Shown: positions 61,346-64,000 of the stretch, in pieces | Layout: the number at the start of each line of letters is the position of its first letter | Position numbering within the stretch: the stretch's first letter is position 1 | Origin: Pseudomonas sp. Bout1 | Lineage (GTDB): Bacteria; Pseudomonadota; Gammaproteobacteria; Pseudomonadales; Pseudomonadaceae | Assembly: GCF_034314165.1 (NCBI RefSeq) | Contig: NZ_JAVIWK010000001.1 | Location: 3,487,001 to 3,551,000, forward strand | Reading direction: 5' to 3' | DNA length: 64,000 bases | Program-made: the position numbers and the translations under genes | The notes under the pieces: model-generated | Seen by the model: the letters and a program-made list of their open reading frames with translations, nothing else | What the model was told of the DNA's origin: nothing | The model's database searches: none

Positions 61346-62244
61346 GATTTGTCCTCGCGCGGATTAAAGTCTTTGCCGGTATCCCAATTTGAAATGAAAG
61401 CTTCAAGATCGGAATCCGGTTGCTTTGGTAAGACAATGCTGAGTTTGACAAACTCGTCACCGAATCCACCACCATGGCGGGGAGCTCCCTTCCCACGAAG
61501 TCTCAGCTTCGTGCCTGTATTAGATCCCTTCGGTATGGCCATCGAAACATCGCCTGTGGGCGTCGGGACACGTATCTTCCCGCCAAGCACTGCCTCTGAC
61601 AGTGAAATCGGTAGTTCCAATGAGATATCGTCTCCGTTGCGACTGAATCGGGAGTCAGGGAGTACCTCGATTTGAATCAGCGCATCCCCGCTGATGCCTT
61701 TACCGGCACCTGGCGCCCCCTTGCCCTTAAGTCGAAGGATTTTGCCATCGATAAGCCCCGCGGGAATGCTGACATCCAGGGTTCCGCCGCCTGGAAGCGT
61801 CAGACGTTTGTTTGCACCGGCGATCGATTCGACGAAGGATATGGGTAATGTGTAATGCAGGTCCTCGCCACGCCGATTTGCGCGATGTCGCTGGCTGCCT
61901 CGTAAAATTTCCGCGAAGACATCGTCAGAATCCATGAAATCAGCGAATCCCGAAGTGTCCATGTAAGGGTGCCCGCCATCCGAGTGCGCGAAATCCCGAT
62001 AGTAATGATGTTGTGGTCGCTCGGTCCCAGTTTCGTCGATTTCACCGCTGTCGAAGCGCTTCCGCTTTTCTGCGTCGCCCAGTAAGTCATAGGCTCCCGC
62101 GACCACCTTGAACTTTTCTTCGGCGGCCTTATCACCTGGATTCAAGTCGGGATGTAGCTTCTTTGCCAGCTTGCGATAGGCAGACTGGATTTCTGCGGAT
62201 GACGCGGTCGGGCTGACACCAAGGGTCTCATACGGATTGTTCAC
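61342..62244 (-). CDS. cbpA: CbpA-type DnaJ co-chaperone
   Basis: 300 aa. J domain 1-70 with HPD at 31-33 (AKKLHPDLNPG), a Gly/Asp-rich linker, then two C-terminal substrate-binding subdomains (GEDLHYTLPISFVESIAGANKRLTLPGGG; IEVLPDSRFSRNGDDISLELPISLSEAVLGGKIRVPTPTG in pieces). No zinc-finger CxxCxGxG repeats, so it is CbpA and not DnaJ. It delivers clients to the DnaK encoded next door and is restrained by CbpM. The 192 bp before dnaK show no gene. Confidence 0.94.
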   Translation of the reverse strand: MNNPYETLGVSPTASSAEIQSAYRKLAKKLHPDLNPGDKAAEEKFKVVAGAYDLLGDAEKRKRFDSGEIDETGTERPQHHYYRDFAHSDGGHPYMDTSGFADFMDSDDVFAEILRGSQRHRANRRGEDLHYTLPISFVESIAGANKRLTLPGGGTLDVSIPAGLIDGKILRLKGKGAPGAGKGISGDALIQIEVLPDSRFSRNGDDISLELPISLSEAVLGGKIRVPTPTGDVSMAIPKGSNTGTKLRLRGKGAPRHGGGFGDEFVKLSIVLPKQPDSDLEAFISNWDTGKDFNPREDKS

Positions 62245-62436
62245 GTCTTACTCCGGCTTGTTGAGTTTCCCAATTCAAACTCCTGTTCACGGCCGCGAAA
62301 AGGCAAGGGAAGACCTCACCTGGCGATTTCGCAACGTTTCGCCGCAAATCCATCCAACCGTAGCATCACGCAGGATGGACCTTGCTGCGTTTCATACAGA
62401 AATGAGTTAGAAGGCGTTTGCACTAGGCCATCGCCG

Positions 62437-64000
62437 TCATTTCTCCTTCTTTTGATCGTCGTCGATTTCGGTAAAGTCGGCATCCACAACGTCGTCATTA
62501 TGTGACGGCTGTGGAGCTGTCTCCGATTGTTGAGACTGTGAATGGATCGCCTCAGCTAACTTCATGCCGGCCTGTTGCAAGGCATTGATCTTGGTGCTGA
62601 TCGCATCACCATCATTACCTTTGAGCGCTTCGCGGAGGTCTGACAGGGCATTTTCCACCGTACGGTGGTCGGCTTCGGCTAGTTTGGAACCGTGCTCGGC
62701 CAGTGTCTTTTCCGTTTCGTGGACGAGAGCGTCACCCGCGTTTCTTGCTTCGATAGTCTCCCGGCGTTTCTTGTCCTCGGTTGCATGAGTTTCCGCGTCC
62801 TTGACCATTCGCTCGATATCGGCTTCGGAGAGGCCTCCTGACGCCTGGATCTGAATGTTCTGCTCTTTGCCCGTTCCCTTGTCTTTGGCAGATACGTTGA
62901 CGATACCGTTTGCATCTATGTCGAAAGTTACCTCGATCTGAGGCATACCACGCGGTGCCGGCGGAATACCCGTCAGGTCGAATTGAGCAAGCATCTTATT
63001 GTCGGCAGCTAGCTCCCGCTCACCCTGGAATACCCGGATCGTCACTGCGCCCTGGTTATCGTCAGCGGTCGAGAATATCTGGCTCTTTTTGGCCGGAACG
63101 GTGGTATTGCGTTCGATTAGTCGGGTGAACACGCCACCCAACGTTTCAAGCCCGAGCGACAGCGGTGTCACATCGAGAAGTACCACATCCTTCACGTCAC
63201 CCTGGAGGACACCGGCCTGGATCGCGGCGCCTATGGCAACGACCTCATCCGGGTTTACGCCCTTATGGGGTTCCTTGCCGAAAATCTTTTCGACGACTTC
63301 TTGGATTTTCGGCATCCTAGTCATGCCACCGACGAGCACGACCTCACTTACTTCTTTTGCAGTCAGGCCCGCGTCCTTCAGAGCATTCTGGCAAGGCTCA
63401 ATGGTTCGCTGAATGAGGTCCTCGACCAGAGATTCGAATTTCGATCTCGTGACTTTGATTTGTAGATGCTTTGGCCCTGTTGCGTCCGCCGTGATAAAGG
63501 GTAGATTGACTTCCGTCTGGGTTGTCGTAGAGAGCTCAATCTTCGCCTTCTCCGCGGCTTCCTTGAGACGCTGCAGAGCGAGCTTGTCCGTTTTGAGATC
63601 GATGCCTTGTTCCTTCTTGAACTCCGATGAGATGTATTCTACCAAACGCATATCGAAGTCCTCGCCGCCGAGGAAGGTGTCACCATTCGTCGATTTCACC
63701 TCAAATACACCGTCACCGATGTCGAGGATGGAAATATCGAAGGTGCCGCCACCAAGGTCATAGACCGCGATTTTCGATTGTTTTTTTACGTCAAGGCCAT
63801 AAGCCAGCGCTGCGGCCGTCGGTTCGTTGATAATGCGCAGAACTTCAAGCCCCGCGATCTTGCCGGCGTCCTTGGTTGCCTGACGTTGAGCGTCATTGAA
63901 ATAGGCTGGAACTGTGATGACCGCTTGCGTGATCTTTTCCCCCAGATTCGCTTCGGCGGTTTCCTTCATTTTTTGAAGGATGAAGGCTGAAATCTGGGAG
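62437..64000 (-). CDS. dnaK: DnaK chaperone, 5' end outside the window
   Basis: At least 521 residues; the frame runs open off the right edge, so roughly the first 120 residues are missing. Visible are [88 protein letters not shown] and a C-terminal lid ending [15 protein letters not shown]. The phrase [17 protein letters not shown] resembles alphaproteobacterial DnaK, suggesting transfer together with the GrpE. It folds client proteins with CbpA/GrpE and is a second, stress-island DnaK (inference: Pseudomonas has its own). Confidence 0.95.
   Translation of the reverse strand, partial: SQISAFILQKMKETAEANLGEKITQAVITVPAYFNDAQRQATKDAGKIAGLEVLRIINEPTAAALAYGLDVKKQSKIAVYDLGGGTFDISILDIGDGVFEVKSTNGDTFLGGEDFDMRLVEYISSEFKKEQGIDLKTDKLALQRLKEAAEKAKIELSTTTQTEVNLPFITADATGPKHLQIKVTRSKFESLVEDLIQRTIEPCQNALKDAGLTAKEVSEVVLVGGMTRMPKIQEVVEKIFGKEPHKGVNPDEVVAIGAAIQAGVLQGDVKDVVLLDVTPLSLGLETLGGVFTRLIERNTTVPAKKSQIFSTADDNQGAVTIRVFQGERELAADNKMLAQFDLTGIPPAPRGMPQIEVTFDIDANGIVNVSAKDKGTGKEQNIQIQASGGLSEADIERMVKDAETHATEDKKRRETIEARNAGDALVHETEKTLAEHGSKLAEADHRTVENALSDLREALKGNDGDAISTKINALQQAGMKLAEAIHSQSQQSETAPQPSHNDDVVDADFTEIDDDQKKEK

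Noticed and set aside
1..64000. CRISPR array or CRISPR-associated transposon
   Set aside because: No regularly spaced repeats and no cas genes were seen near the tniQ gene; the TniQ protein is TnsD-sized.

Overview
The window reads as a Pseudomonas chromosome, most likely from the P. fluorescens complex. The evidence is the gene content (CioAB-type cyanide-insensitive oxidases followed by a DUF2474 protein, FdhF/YdeP oxidoreductases beside fdhD and a moa/moe cluster, and a FecCD-type importer beside a TonB receptor), the high-GC codon usage of the core genes, and REP-like hairpins. About half of the window is accessory DNA. No rRNA, tRNA or CRISPR array was seen.

Layout. (1) 1-4.1 kb: end of a cyclase-family gene, a LysR regulator, an old-yellow-enzyme reductase, a small secreted Cys-rich protein and an SDR oxidoreductase. 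(2) 4.1-18.7 kb: a mobile region. It has a broken integrase, a Tn7/Tn5053-like transposition operon (TnsA-like, DDE transposase, AAA+ ATPase, TniQ) and a divergent tyrosine recombinase. A compact four-gene operon follows (ImmA/IrrE peptidase-macrodomain fusion; kinase-PurA/PurZ fusion; DUF7002/ART-like protein; second kinase). Then come another tyrosine recombinase and a divergent KfrA-like protein. The four-gene operon is the best candidate for an undescribed system. (3) 18.7-29.5 kb: a frameshifted AraC gene, EcsC, an NADP-type formate dehydrogenase, CioAB copy 1, FdhF/YdeP copy 1, a DyP peroxidase and an IS5 relic. (4) 29.6-52.9 kb: core-like DNA with an MscS-CNBD channel, a decayed AhpD-like gene, two unknown genes, a chemoreceptor, a FecCD-type ABC importer with TonB receptor, fdhD with a LysR regulator, the moaB-moeA/moaEDC/moaA cofactor cluster, FdhF/YdeP copy 2 and CioAB copy 2 with two small membrane proteins. 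(5) 53-55 kb: IS66 debris. (6) 55.1-64 kb: a chaperone island on the minus strand (DnaK, CbpA, CbpM, a sigma-54 response regulator and histidine kinase, HdeD, GrpE, DoxX and a 59-residue ORF).

How the genes fit together. Regions 3 and 4 describe formate/molybdenum metabolism feeding a cyanide-insensitive quinol oxidase. The whole module (FdhF + CioAB) is present twice, and a third FdhF survives only as a scar beside fdhD. A 44-bp sequence occurs five times, at fdhF copy 2/moaA, at the fdhD-linked LysR gene/moaB, and between two unknown divergent genes. It behaves like the operator of one regulon. In region 6 the two-component pair appears to control the hdeD-grpE-doxX operon through a near-consensus sigma-54 promoter and an upstream double palindrome. 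All family assignments rest on reading the translations by eye; no database search was possible.
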